Under the pieces are notes generated by a model that worked only from the letters and a program-made list of their open reading frames with translations, did no database searches and had not been told where the DNA came from. This document shows, one piece after another, positions 1 through 7,727 of a stretch of DNA of 64,000 nt. This stretch comes from Desertimonas flava (GTDB lineage: Bacteria > Actinomycetota > Acidimicrobiia > Acidimicrobiales > Ilumatobacteraceae). How positions within the stretch are numbered: the stretch's first letter is position 1; the number at the start of each line of letters is the position of its first letter. Position numbers and translations under genes: made by a program. Location: the NCBI RefSeq assembly GCF_003426815.1, contig NZ_QKYK01000002.1, positions 124,001 through 188,000 on the forward strand, read 5' to 3'.

Positions 1-1
1 C

Positions 2-385
2 GACCCGACAGGGCTGCGCAGCGAGTCCAACCGCCTGCGGCATGTGCCCGTCGCGCATGTCGCCGTGCGCACCGGTCCCGGCACGCCCGAAGGTGCCCTC
101 GACGCCGCACGCGCCGCGGCCGGTGTTGCCGGTGTGGCCGTCACCGTGTTCCACGCCGACGACGTGTCCGACACCGATCTCGCCACTCGCCTCGGGGATC
201 TCGGCGTCGACCGACTGCGCGTGCTCACCGACATCGGCGACGGACTCGCCGCGGCGGCCCACAACCTCGACATCGCCGTCGACCGCGCCGCCGTCTCGCC
301 CGACGGCGTCACCGAGCTCCCGCACTGGCTGAAGGAGCAGGCCATCAGCGAGACCACCCACCGCTACGGCCTGATCCGCGAGTAG
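2..385 (+). CDS. putA: C-terminal end of bifunctional proline dehydrogenase / L-glutamate-gamma-semialdehyde dehydrogenase (partial)
   Basis: Only the last 127 codons are present; the frame is open from base 2 and the true start lies left of the window. The opening residues (DPTGLRSESNRLRHVPV) match the turn that follows the aldehyde dehydrogenase catalytic domain in bifunctional PutA-type proteins, and the end (LPHWLKEQAISETTHRYG) matches their conserved C-terminus. By family knowledge the enzyme oxidises proline to glutamate through P5C. The ATG-like start visible near base 44 is internal. Identification rests on these two motifs from memory, so a monofunctional P5C dehydrogenase with a long tail cannot be fully excluded. 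A 47-bp hairpin repeat follows the stop. Confidence 0.7.
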   Translation, partial: DPTGLRSESNRLRHVPVAHVAVRTGPGTPEGALDAARAAAGVAGVAVTVFHADDVSDTDLATRLGDLGVDRLRVLTDIGDGLAAAAHNLDIAVDRAAVSPDGVTELPHWLKEQAISETTHRYGLIRE

Positions 386-420
386 CCCGATTCACGCCGC
401 TTCGGTCGACGTCCCGGCTG

Positions 421-467
421 TCCGGAGGGCAAATGCCTGACGCTTCCGTGGGGTAGGTACCCTCCGG
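421..467. repeat. Hairpin repeat, degenerate copy 1 of 3
   Basis: The arms TCCGGAGGG and CCCTCCGGA flank GCAAATGCC / GGTAGGTA and a loop containing GACGCTTCCGTGG. It is clearly related to the two near-perfect copies at 21474-21515 and 21558-21599 (same arms, same CGCTTCGGTGG loop). It lies just after the putA stop, where it could also act as a transcription terminator. Confidence 0.75.
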
Positions 468-576
468 ACCCCCGTCGGGGGCATCCGGGCCGCTGGTGAC
501 GAATCGCACCGGAACACCCCACGATGTCGGGCTCGCTGAGACCCATCGGACACGACGCAGCGGCGTCGTTGAGACG

Positions 577-1065
577 TCAGTCGAGTGGGAGCTCCCAGCG
601 CCAGACGTCGCCGTCCACGCCTCCGTCGGGATCGGCGGTGGTGGCGGTGTGGATGAATCCGCAGCGGACGAGCACCGCCGTGGAGGCGTTCGGGGTGGCG
701 AGCGTGTGGGCGATCACTCGAGACGCACCCCGCGCCCGGGCCCGGTCGATCATCGTGCGGGCCGCGTCGGTGGCCAGGCCGCGGCCTTGGCGGGCGGGGG
801 CGATGGCGTAGCCGATCTCCACCTCGCCAGCGTGGGGTGGGCCCTTGAACCCCCCGAAGCCGACGAGCGCGCCGTCGTCGTCGAAGAAGAGTTGCGATCC
901 CCACGGGTCGGCGTCGCGCTGCCGGGCGGCGTGGAGTGCGTGGGGAAGTGCTTCGGGGAACCCGGCCCATCCCTCGACGACCTCGATGCCGAACCGTTCC
1001 GTGAATGTCGAATCCCCCTCGACCAGGGCCTCGATCCAGTCGAGCCGCAGCGGTTCGACACGCAT
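577..1065 (-). CDS. GNAT family N-acetyltransferase (RimJ/RimL-like)
   Basis: A 162-aa single-domain protein. The acetyl-CoA binding loop is seen as PARQGRGLATDAAR (about residues 90-103), preceded by the beta-strand EVEIGYAI and followed by HTLATPNASTAVLVRCGF, the usual beta6-alpha4 region in which a side chain meets the substrate. The substrate cannot be told from sequence. The start chosen is the ATG at 1065 (MRVEPLRLDW); a few in-frame codons lie upstream but show no ribosome site. It is monocistronic and the nearest minus-strand gene lies about 0.2 kb away across a terminator. Confidence 0.8.
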   Translation of the reverse strand: MRVEPLRLDWIEALVEGDSTFTERFGIEVVEGWAGFPEALPHALHAARQRDADPWGSQLFFDDDGALVGFGGFKGPPHAGEVEIGYAIAPARQGRGLATDAARTMIDRARARGASRVIAHTLATPNASTAVLVRCGFIHTATTADPDGGVDGDVWRWELPLD

Positions 1066-1179
1066 CACGAGCAGGTAGTGCGGGGTGGTCGGTGGAGCAT
1101 CATCCGCCCAGCATGACCAACACGGGAGTCGTTCGCCAGCGAGAACCAGCGGCGCGCCGCGTCCCCTCGGGCACGCGGC

Positions 1180-1211
1180 GAAGCCCGAGCCGTGGTGACG
1201 GCTCGGGCTTC
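1180..1211 (-). terminator. Stem-loop downstream of the SDR gene and its remnant
   Basis: A perfect 14-bp stem, GAAGCCCGAGCCGT with its complement, around a GGTG loop. It lies after the minus-strand MFS-SDR unit and the ester-cyclase remnant, upstream of the acetyltransferase gene. No T-run follows, as for most hairpins in this window. Confidence 0.7.
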
Positions 1212-1244
1212 TCGTCGACGGTCGGTCGTGGGCGGCGATCGCTC

Positions 1245-1506
1245 CTACGGCGCGGTGGGGCTCGCCCCGATCTGCTGCATGATCGTCATCCCGTCGGGGG
1301 AGACCCGGAACTCGACGATCTTGCCGTCGACGACCCGGATCATGCCGATGCCGGCCGCGGACACCGTGTTGCCGGTCGGGGCGACACCCATCAGCGGGCC
1401 GTCGTGGGTGCCTTCGTACCGGCAACGGGGGGGCGACCTTGTCACCTTCCGCCACCAACTCGTCGAGGGGGTGTTGGGGAGAGGTGTCGTTGAGGTCGGG
1501 GCCGGC
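1245..1506 (-). pseudogene. Ester cyclase / SnoaL-like remnant, 5'-truncated and frameshifted
   Basis: Directly behind the SDR stop codon the minus strand reads HPLDELVAEGDKVA and then, after a one-base shift, RYEGTHDGPLMGVAPTGN...DGKIVEFRV. Together they are the C-terminal two-thirds of a SnoaL-like polyketide-cyclase/ester-cyclase fold (motif VAEGDKVA...GTHxGxxxGxxPTG). The N-terminal part is missing because the frame begins at the SDR stop, and the shift falls in a run of seven C (1427-1433): one C fewer would restore the frame. The family is normally about 130-150 aa. It is probably a decayed gene; an assembly error in the homopolymer could explain the shift but not the missing 5' end. 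Confidence 0.65.
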
Positions 1507-2265
1507 TCAGAGGTGGAAGCCGCCGGAGGCTTCGAGGTTCTCGCCGGTCACCCAGGCGAAGTCGTCGGAGAGCAGGGCGGCGATCACCCTGCCGACGTCG
1601 TCGGGTTCGCCGACACGGCCGAAGGCGGTCTCAGCGGCGATCGCCGGGATGACCTCGGGGTGGCGGGCGAAGGCATCGTCGGCGATGCGGGTGCGCGTCG
1701 GACCGGGGGAGACGCCGTTGACGCGGATCTGACGACCGGCGAGCTCCTTCGCCAGCAGACGCGTCATCGTGATCAGACCGCCTTTGGCGCTGGCGTAGGC
1801 GCTGTACCCGCTCGTCATGCCCGTCGGGATGGCCGAGTTGCTCGTCGTGTTGACGATCGCCCCGCCGTTCACGATGAGCGGCAGGAGCGTCTGGATCAGG
1901 AAGAACGGTCCGCGCATGATGACGTGGACGAAACGCTCGAACTGAGCCGGGGTGACGTCGGGGAACATCGTCGGGCCGGACACCCCGGCGTTGTTGACGA
2001 GGTAGTCGAAGTCACGGCGGTCCCAGCGGTCGGCGAGCTCTTCGGTGACCCGGTCGGCGAAGGACCCGAAGCTGTCAGCGTCGCCGACATCGAGGTGCAG
2101 GGCCGCAGCGCTGCCGCCGTTGCGCTCGATCGCCGCCACGGTGTCGGCCGCGCCCTCCTTGTTCTGGTGGTAGGTGAGGATGACGCCGTTGCCGCGCTCG
2201 GCGATCCGGATGGCGGCGGCTTGCCCGATGCCCGAGCTTCCTCCGGTCAGTACTGCGATGCCCAT
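1507..2265 (-). CDS. Short-chain dehydrogenase/reductase (SDR)
   Basis: A 252-aa classical SDR. The NAD(P)-binding TGGSSGIG is at residues 7-14, NNAG at 91-94 and the catalytic YASAK (Tyr157, Lys161) is preceded by Ser residues at 142-144. The C-terminus carries the usual DVGRVIAALLSDDFAWVTGE..SGG pattern of FabG-like reductases. The start is the ATG at 2265, preceded at good distance by AAGGAGAAC, the same leader sequence as in front of the upstream MFS gene. It follows the MFS exporter after 92 bp and is probably co-transcribed with it. The substrate is unknown; control by the divergent AraC regulator is inferred. Confidence 0.85.
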   Translation of the reverse strand: MGIAVLTGGSSGIGQAAAIRIAERGNGVILTYHQNKEGAADTVAAIERNGGSAAALHLDVGDADSFGSFADRVTEELADRWDRRDFDYLVNNAGVSGPTMFPDVTPAQFERFVHVIMRGPFFLIQTLLPLIVNGGAIVNTTSNSAIPTGMTSGYSAYASAKGGLITMTRLLAKELAGRQIRVNGVSPGPTRTRIADDAFARHPEVIPAIAAETAFGRVGEPDDVGRVIAALLSDDFAWVTGENLEASGGFHL

Positions 2266-2357
2266 GATGGTGGTTCTCCTTGTGATGAGTGCGTGAGTGG
2301 GGTGGTTGGTGGTGAGTGGGTGCGGTGGATCCGGTGCGGCGGGTCGACCGGTCGGGC

Positions 2358-3986
2358 TCACACGCCGACGGGTTGGCGGTCGTCGAGGACCAGGTCGAGG
2401 GTCGGGTGGGCGGACGGCGTGTCGGCGATGCCCTCGGTCGTCCGCCGCTCGGTGCGGCGAGCCGGTCCCCGGAGGACGACCCAGGCGAGTCCGATGCCGG
2501 CGATCGCCACGCCGGCCCACATGGCGTTCGACCAGGCGCTCACGAACGCCGCACGGGCTGCCGACGCCACGGATTCCCCGGCCGGGCCCATCTCCCGTGC
2601 CGCGGCGAGGGCGGGGCCGATGCCGTCCTCGACGGTGTGGGCGGTGTCGGCGGGGAGCCCATCGACGGCGGGTGACACGGCATCGCTGTAGGCGGCGTTG
2701 AGGATCGAGCCGAGCAGGGCGACGCCGACGGCGCCGCCGATCTCGCGCACCGTGTCGTTGAGTGCGGAGGCGACACCCTGGCGATCGGCGGGCAGCGATT
2801 CGGTGATCGCCGTGCTCGACGGTGTCATCGCCAGACCCATGCCGAGGCCGACGACCGCCAGACCCGGAGCGACCGACCAGTAGCCGCCGTCGACCGACGG
2901 CATCGTGGCCAGCATCACGAGGCCGGTGCCGAAGGCCACCAGACCCGACGTCAAGATGAGCCGGGTGCCGAAGCGAGCGGCCAGCCGGGGAGCCACATTG
3001 GACAGCGGCATCATCACGGCGGCGATCGGCAGCAGCCCGGCGGCCGAGCGCAGCGCCGAGTAGCCGAGGACCGCCTGCAGGTACTGGATGCCGACGAGGA
3101 AGACGCCGAACAGGACGGCGAACATCATCAGCATCGTCAGCGAGCCGGCGGCGACGCTGCGGTTCGTGAGGATGCGCACGTCGAGTAGGGGGTTCTCGGT
3201 GCGCATCTCGTGGGCCACGAAGCAGAGCAGGGCGATGGCGCCCGCAGCCAACGACACGAGGCTGATCGGGTCGGACCAGCCGCGCTCGGGTCCCTCGTGG
3301 ATCGCCAGCACGAGCCCGCCGACGGCCACCGCTGAGAGCAGGGCGCCGGCGACATCGAACCGGCCGGCCTGCTGCTCACGGCTGTTGGGCACCGATGTCA
3401 CGGACAGCGCCAGGGCGACGACGGCGAGGGCGGCCGGCAGCACGAACACCCACGGCCAGGAGTAGCGGTCGATCACGAAGGCCGACGCCCAGAGGCCGAT
3501 GATGCCACCAGCTCCGGCGAAGCCGGCCCACAGTCCGACCGCCCGCCCCCGATCCTCGGCGGGGAACGTCGACGTGATGACCGACAAGGTGACCGGCATG
3601 ATCATGGCCGCGGCGACGCCGCTGGCGACGCGAGCGACGAGCAGCACGGCGGCTGACGTGGCCAGCGCGGCACCGATGCTCGAGACCACGAACAGGACGA
3701 GACCGGCGTTCAACACGTGTCGTCGTCCCCACCGATCGCCGATGGCCCCGATCGGCAGCAGCAACGCGGCGAGCGCCAGCGTGTAGCCGTTGATGACCCA
3801 CAGCAACATGCTGTGAGAGGCGCCGAGGTCGACTGCCAGTTCCTGCTGGGCGACGTTGAGCGCCGACACCGACGCGATGACGGCGACGAGGGCCGTGAGC
3901 ATCGCCACGAGGATGCGTCGGCGGCGACGCGGGTCGGTGATGAGGGCCTCCGATTCCTCCTCAAAGATCTGGGGAATGGCGTTCAT
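2358..3986 (-). CDS. MFS multidrug exporter, DHA2 (EmrB/QacA) 14-TM family
   Basis: 542 aa with about fourteen hydrophobic segments. Motif A-like GAIGDRWGRRHVLN follows the second helix, and the second half shows the DHA2 pattern VGLGMGLAMTPSSTAI and QGVASALNDTVREIGGAVG (family antiporter motif C region). It should be an inner-membrane proton-driven drug or metabolite exporter. The start is the ATG at 3986 with AAGGAGAACATC in front. The gene is divergent from an AraC-family regulator across 153 bp and is followed by an SDR, an arrangement typical of an inducible efflux unit. The cargo cannot be inferred. Confidence 0.88.
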   Translation of the reverse strand: MNAIPQIFEEESEALITDPRRRRRILVAMLTALVAVIASVSALNVAQQELAVDLGASHSMLLWVINGYTLALAALLLPIGAIGDRWGRRHVLNAGLVLFVVSSIGAALATSAAVLLVARVASGVAAAMIMPVTLSVITSTFPAEDRGRAVGLWAGFAGAGGIIGLWASAFVIDRYSWPWVFVLPAALAVVALALSVTSVPNSREQQAGRFDVAGALLSAVAVGGLVLAIHEGPERGWSDPISLVSLAAGAIALLCFVAHEMRTENPLLDVRILTNRSVAAGSLTMLMMFAVLFGVFLVGIQYLQAVLGYSALRSAAGLLPIAAVMMPLSNVAPRLAARFGTRLILTSGLVAFGTGLVMLATMPSVDGGYWSVAPGLAVVGLGMGLAMTPSSTAITESLPADRQGVASALNDTVREIGGAVGVALLGSILNAAYSDAVSPAVDGLPADTAHTVEDGIGPALAAAREMGPAGESVASAARAAFVSAWSNAMWAGVAIAGIGLAWVVLRGPARRTERRTTEGIADTPSAHPTLDLVLDDRQPVGV

Positions 3987-4139
3987 GATGTTCTCCTTGG
4001 ACTCGGTGATGTGCTGTGGTCCACCGAACCACCCGCGGCCCCGAGGAAAAAGACCAGTGCTGGCAACTTCTTGCCTGATCCTGCTCGATTCAACAGAATC
4101 GTGTGGCAACGAAGGTGCTCGTCCCAGTAGGGTCGTCGC
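3987..4139. promoter_or_regulatory. Divergent promoter region of the MFS-SDR unit and araC-type gene, with repeats
   Basis: The 153-bp gap holds a direct repeat TGGCAAC at 4061-4067 and 4104-4110 (43 bp apart, about four helical turns) and an inverted repeat GATTC-AACA-GAATC at 4087-4100. Both are plausible binding sites for the adjacent AraC-type protein, whose family often binds direct repeats. No convincing -35/-10 pair was pinned down. Confidence 0.45.
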
Positions 4140-5075
4140 ATGACGACTCGCACAGATGCCGCGGCCGGCGCCGACCGGTCCCGATCGTTGGAGGAGCTGC
4201 GCGAGCTCATCGAGCGGCACGTGCGCCCGGACATGTCCACGGCGATCGATGGCGTGCTCCTGTCGAAGGCGGTGGCGGCCGAGGATCCGGGAGGCAGCCA
4301 GTCGGGAACCGTGTTCGCCCTGATCGCCCAGGGCGGCAAACGGCTGTCATCCGGAGATCGCGTCTGCGACTACCGCGCCGGTCAGTACCTCGTCGCGTCA
4401 GTGGACGTTCCGGTCAGCGGCCACTACTTCGACGCCGAGGCCGGCCGTCCGGCTCTCGGTTTCGGGCTCGAGCTCCGCCCGTCGACCATCGCCGCGCTCC
4501 TGCTCGAAGCGCCGCCGGGAACCATCGACGTCAATCCGGCGGCGGTCCCGCCGGCGCTCGCCGTCGGGACGGCCGATGGCGATCTGCTCGACGCCGTGGT
4601 GCGAATGGTGCGCCTACTCGACCGGCCCGCCGACCGACCGATCCTCGCCCCGATGGTCGAGCGGGAGATCCTCTGGCGGTTGCTCACCGGGCCCCTCGGC
4701 GCGCAGGTCGCCCAGATCGGTGTGGCCGACAGTTGCACCACTCGCGTAAGCCGGGCCGTGCGCTGGATCACCGAGCACTACTCCGAGCCGTTCCGCGTCG
4801 AGGACCTCGCCAGCTCGAGCGGGCTCAGCGTGTCGGCGTTCCACCGCAAGTTCCGTGGCGTCACGGCCCTGAGCCCGATCCAGTTCCAGAAGAACGTCCG
4901 TCTCCAGCAGGCTCGGCTGCTCCTCCTCGCGGGGGCCGACGACGTGACGACCGTGGCCCATCGGGTCGGCTACGACAGCTCGACGCAGTTCAACCGCGAG
5001 TACAAGCGGCAGTTCGGTGCGCCGCCCGGCCGGGATGCCGAGCGACTGCGCGCCACACCGTCACAGGTCGCGTAG
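4140..5075 (+). CDS. AraC family transcriptional regulator
   Basis: 311 aa. The N-terminal half has the AraC-N cupin-type layout (DGVLLSKAV..., SGDRVCDYRAGQYLVASVDVPV), a ligand-sensing domain. The C-terminal about 100 residues form two helix-turn-helix units (VEDLASSSGLSVSAFHRKF and ADDVTTVAHRVGYDSSTQFNREYKRQFG, the second being the hallmark of the family). The start is the ATG at 4140. It is transcribed away from the MFS exporter and SDR and most likely controls them in response to a small molecule. This family subgroup often senses alcohols or phenolics; that detail is only suggestive. Confidence 0.88.
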   Translation: MTTRTDAAAGADRSRSLEELRELIERHVRPDMSTAIDGVLLSKAVAAEDPGGSQSGTVFALIAQGGKRLSSGDRVCDYRAGQYLVASVDVPVSGHYFDAEAGRPALGFGLELRPSTIAALLLEAPPGTIDVNPAAVPPALAVGTADGDLLDAVVRMVRLLDRPADRPILAPMVEREILWRLLTGPLGAQVAQIGVADSCTTRVSRAVRWITEHYSEPFRVEDLASSSGLSVSAFHRKFRGVTALSPIQFQKNVRLQQARLLLLAGADDVTTVAHRVGYDSSTQFNREYKRQFGAPPGRDAERLRATPSQVA

Positions 5076-5093
5076 CAACGGAGCGGCGCGTGG

Positions 5094-5669
5094 TCACCTC
5101 GGGGCGGGGCGCCAGACCCACGACGTCACCGGAGCGCGTCCTGCCAACTCGGCTCGCCCGGTCGACCAGAGCAGGGCCGTCCAGGCATCGCTGTCCGGTG
5201 GGTTCGTCAGCAGGCGGTCGACGACCCGATCGCAGAGCTCCTCGGGGGGCCGCCAGGTCACGCCCAACCCCTGCGTGATGTCGTGGGTGTGCACCAGGGT
5301 TTCGGCGACGCCCATCGCGGCGAAACCCGATGCGTCCGACATCCCCCAGTGCCACGCCACCGGACCGCCTTCGGCGGCGGCGACCGACTTGCTCAGCATC
5401 CGGCCGAAGGCCGAGACGACGGACAGCAGCTCCAGCGGGGTCGCGCTCGCGTCCACCACGAGGTCGAACGGGAGGTACCTGGTGGTCACCCGTCCGGCCA
5501 CCTGCGCCGCGTACGCAGAAAGGTCGTGGGCGACGTGAGCTGCGGTGTCCCAACAGGACCAGTCGAGCGTGCCGGCCGGCACCTGCCAGTCGAGATCGAC
5601 ATGGGGCGTGAGGACGGCGAGCATCTCGTCGACCGCGGCCTCGACGTGCGCACCGCCGATCCCATCCAT
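5094..5669 (-). CDS. DinB / maleylpyruvate isomerase N-terminal-type protein
   Basis: 191 aa, helical, with the metal-site pattern of the DinB_2/MDMPI_N superfamily: LDWSCWDTAAHVAHDLSAYAAQ (His in helix 2) and GVAETLVHTHDITQGLG (His-x-His in helix 4). Such proteins are mycothiol- or other thiol-dependent enzymes in Actinobacteria; the exact reaction is not known here. The ATG at 5669 gives the family's normal length. It converges on the araC-type gene with an 18-bp gap and no hairpin between them. Confidence 0.75.
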   Translation of the reverse strand: MDGIGGAHVEAAVDEMLAVLTPHVDLDWQVPAGTLDWSCWDTAAHVAHDLSAYAAQVAGRVTTRYLPFDLVVDASATPLELLSVVSAFGRMLSKSVAAAEGGPVAWHWGMSDASGFAAMGVAETLVHTHDITQGLGVTWRPPEELCDRVVDRLLTNPPDSDAWTALLWSTGRAELAGRAPVTSWVWRPAPR

Positions 5670-5951
5670 CGCTCGTCATTCTCGCAGACGAGATCTCCAC
5701 GCCGGCCCGCGGGATAGTGCCAGGGCCGAGCGCGGATTGGTCGCCATCTTCGTTCGGGTGGCCGCGCGAGCGCCGGCGTCGTCGCGCGGCGGGCGAACGA
5801 GTGAGCAGTGAGGTGCTGGTCCTTCCAAGGGGACGGTATCGCGACGTCGAGCGACGGCGCCCGGAACTTCTCCCGCTGGATCCCGAGGTTTGTGCTGATC
5901 GTTGCGGTCCTCGCAATCGTCGACACCCGCCTCGACGTCCACGATGTCCAC
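5670..5951. other. Intergenic stretch without a supported gene
   Basis: About 280 bases between the start of the DinB-type gene and the terminator of the large operon. A half-copy of the GATAGTGCCAGG motif (about 5713-5724) is seen, lacking its opposite arm. A short open frame encodes the hydrophobic stretch RFVLIVAVLAIVD but has no ribosome site and runs through the palindrome, so I do not call it. Probably decayed sequence. Confidence 0.5.
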
Positions 5952-5986
5952 CGCCCCGAGATAGTGCCAGGCACTATCTCGGGGCG
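5952..5986 (-). terminator. Perfect palindrome ending the large minus-strand operon
   Basis: GCCCCGAGATAGTGCC pairs perfectly with its complement around one central base; the core reads GTGCCAGGCAC. It lies 3 bp after the stop of the 578-aa gene and has no T-tract. The same core recurs in other intergenic hairpins of the window (21361, 54243, 59840). Confidence 0.7.
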
Positions 5987-5989
5987 CGC

Positions 5990-7726
5990 TCAGCCCGCCG
6001 AACCGCCGTCGGTGAGGGTGTCGAAGCGCAGTGCGGCTGAGGGCAGTTGGCCGGCGGGGCGGGTGCGGTTGGCAGCCCAGACGTGGAGGGTGCCGTCGAT
6101 CCATCGGGCGGCCTGATAGTGACGCTGCACCACGAGGCCGTCGTCGGGCACTTCCTCTTCGGGGATGAGCAGCGACGCTCCCGCCAACAGCGACGTGACG
6201 CTCCCAACGACGTGCTGTCCTCCCGTGACGTCGAGCACGGACCCCCGCGCGAGCACGGTCTGTTCGCCGGGGCCGCGACGGATCGGCAGCAGCGGGACCC
6301 AATGGGGTGGCGGCTCGTGGGCGAGGCGGTAATCGGGTGCGACGTCGGGGTCGCCGGGCGGGTCGGGGGGCCGGGCGTCGCTCAGCGTGAGGCCGACCTG
6401 CATCGGCGACTCGACGACCTGCTCGATGGCCCATCCGACGTTGGCCTGTTCGTCACGCGTCAGCGTGATCTGCTCGACGACCGGGCCGATGAGGGGTTGG
6501 GCGACGCGTGGCGTGAGGAAGAGCAGGTTGCTGATCGGTACGCCTTCGGCCTCGTCGTCGTCGACGGGCATGGCGTGACGGAACAACCCCCACCGGCCGG
6601 AGGTGCCGGCGCCGGCCGGCACGACCAGCGTGCGCACGCCGAACGTGTCGGTGACGACGAGTGACCGGGACTCGACGAGTCGGCCGACGGGCAGCTCGAC
6701 GCCGATGACGAACCAGTCGTTGCCGTAGCCGCTGAGCGTCTCGACGAGCAGCACCTGCGCGAGGTCGGTGCTGGCCGGCTGGATCGCGGCGATGTTGAGC
6801 CGGCCGTCCTCGAACTCCCAGAAGCGGGCGGCGGGGAGGCCCGGGGAGGTGACGGGGGCGGGCACGAGGGTCCGCGTGAAGAGGTCGCCTGCCTCGGACG
6901 CCTTGGTGCCGAGGTTCACCTCGCCGTTGACGTCGAACTCGTACCAGTCGATCGTGTCGCGGTCGTACCGAGGTGCCGTGAGCGTGGTCTCTCCGAACGG
7001 GTCGGCCGAGCGGCGCCCGGCCAGCGACGCCGTGTACTCGAACCGCGTCGGTTGCCAGCACTGGCCGTCTGGCTCGGCGACGTCGAAGAGTGTCGCCAAC
7101 CAGTCGAGCCACGGCGCCGCCGCCTGGCGGATCTCGGCGACGTCCCCCGGCGCGATCTGTGTGTCGAGGCGGGGTACGTCGCGACCGGAGAGCTCGGCGC
7201 GCAGCAGGCGGCCGTCGACGCTGCGGTCGGCGTGGAGGCGGGCGAACGCCGCAGTCGCCGGATCGAGGGCGGCGAGCTGATCGTCGCCGGGCATCGCCAA
7301 CGCGTAGCGGGCGATGAAGTCGGCGCGGTAGTCACGGGATGTCGCCTGCTGAGCGAGCATGGCGAGGAAGTGGCGGCCGGTGTCGACGGCGAGGCGGATG
7401 CCGTCGGCCGACTCGGCGGACGACGGTAACGGGCTGGTCACGCGTTCGATGATCGACTCGAGCGGAGCCGCTGCCGCGTCGAACGGGGCCGCCTCGAGCA
7501 TCGTGTCGGGCGGGATCGGGCCGGCGGTGAAGCGCGTCGGTGCCGCGACGACCCCGCGCCAGCGGGCCAGGATCGGGCTGCCACCGTCGTGGCCGGCGAA
7601 CTCGCCGACCTGCCACTGGCGGGTGAGCAGCCACATCGGATCGCGAAGCGGGGCCGCGGCACCGACCGTGATGTCGCCGCGACGCGGCTGCGGCTCGAGG
7701 CGGGCGAAGGTGGTGATCGACGACAT
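5990..7726 (-). CDS. Unassigned 578-aa protein, last gene of the five-gene operon
   Basis: I do not recognise a named family. The N-terminus is striking: after MSSITTFARLEP comes RDPMWLLTRQWQVGEF and HDGGSPILARWRG, a Trp/Arg-rich segment that looks strongly constrained. The rest is mixed alpha/beta with no membrane segment, signal peptide or obvious catalytic motif; the C-terminal 100 residues are beta-rich (VPLLPIRRGPGEQTVLARGS...). The ATG at 7726 lies one base after the stop of the 1388-aa gene, so translation is probably coupled. It is followed at once by the operon terminator. Its job must be read with its four neighbours. No sign of truncation. Confidence 0.7.
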   Translation of the reverse strand: MSSITTFARLEPQPRRGDITVGAAAPLRDPMWLLTRQWQVGEFAGHDGGSPILARWRGVVAAPTRFTAGPIPPDTMLEAAPFDAAAAPLESIIERVTSPLPSSAESADGIRLAVDTGRHFLAMLAQQATSRDYRADFIARYALAMPGDDQLAALDPATAAFARLHADRSVDGRLLRAELSGRDVPRLDTQIAPGDVAEIRQAAAPWLDWLATLFDVAEPDGQCWQPTRFEYTASLAGRRSADPFGETTLTAPRYDRDTIDWYEFDVNGEVNLGTKASEAGDLFTRTLVPAPVTSPGLPAARFWEFEDGRLNIAAIQPASTDLAQVLLVETLSGYGNDWFVIGVELPVGRLVESRSLVVTDTFGVRTLVVPAGAGTSGRWGLFRHAMPVDDDEAEGVPISNLLFLTPRVAQPLIGPVVEQITLTRDEQANVGWAIEQVVESPMQVGLTLSDARPPDPPGDPDVAPDYRLAHEPPPHWVPLLPIRRGPGEQTVLARGSVLDVTGGQHVVGSVTSLLAGASLLIPEEEVPDDGLVVQRHYQAARWIDGTLHVWAANRTRPAGQLPSAALRFDTLTDGGSAG

Positions 7727-7727
7727 C

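Noticed and set aside
5808-6116. Open frame with a hydrophobic segment upstream of the operon terminator
   Set aside because: No ribosome site, it runs through a perfect palindrome and into the antisense of a well-supported gene.
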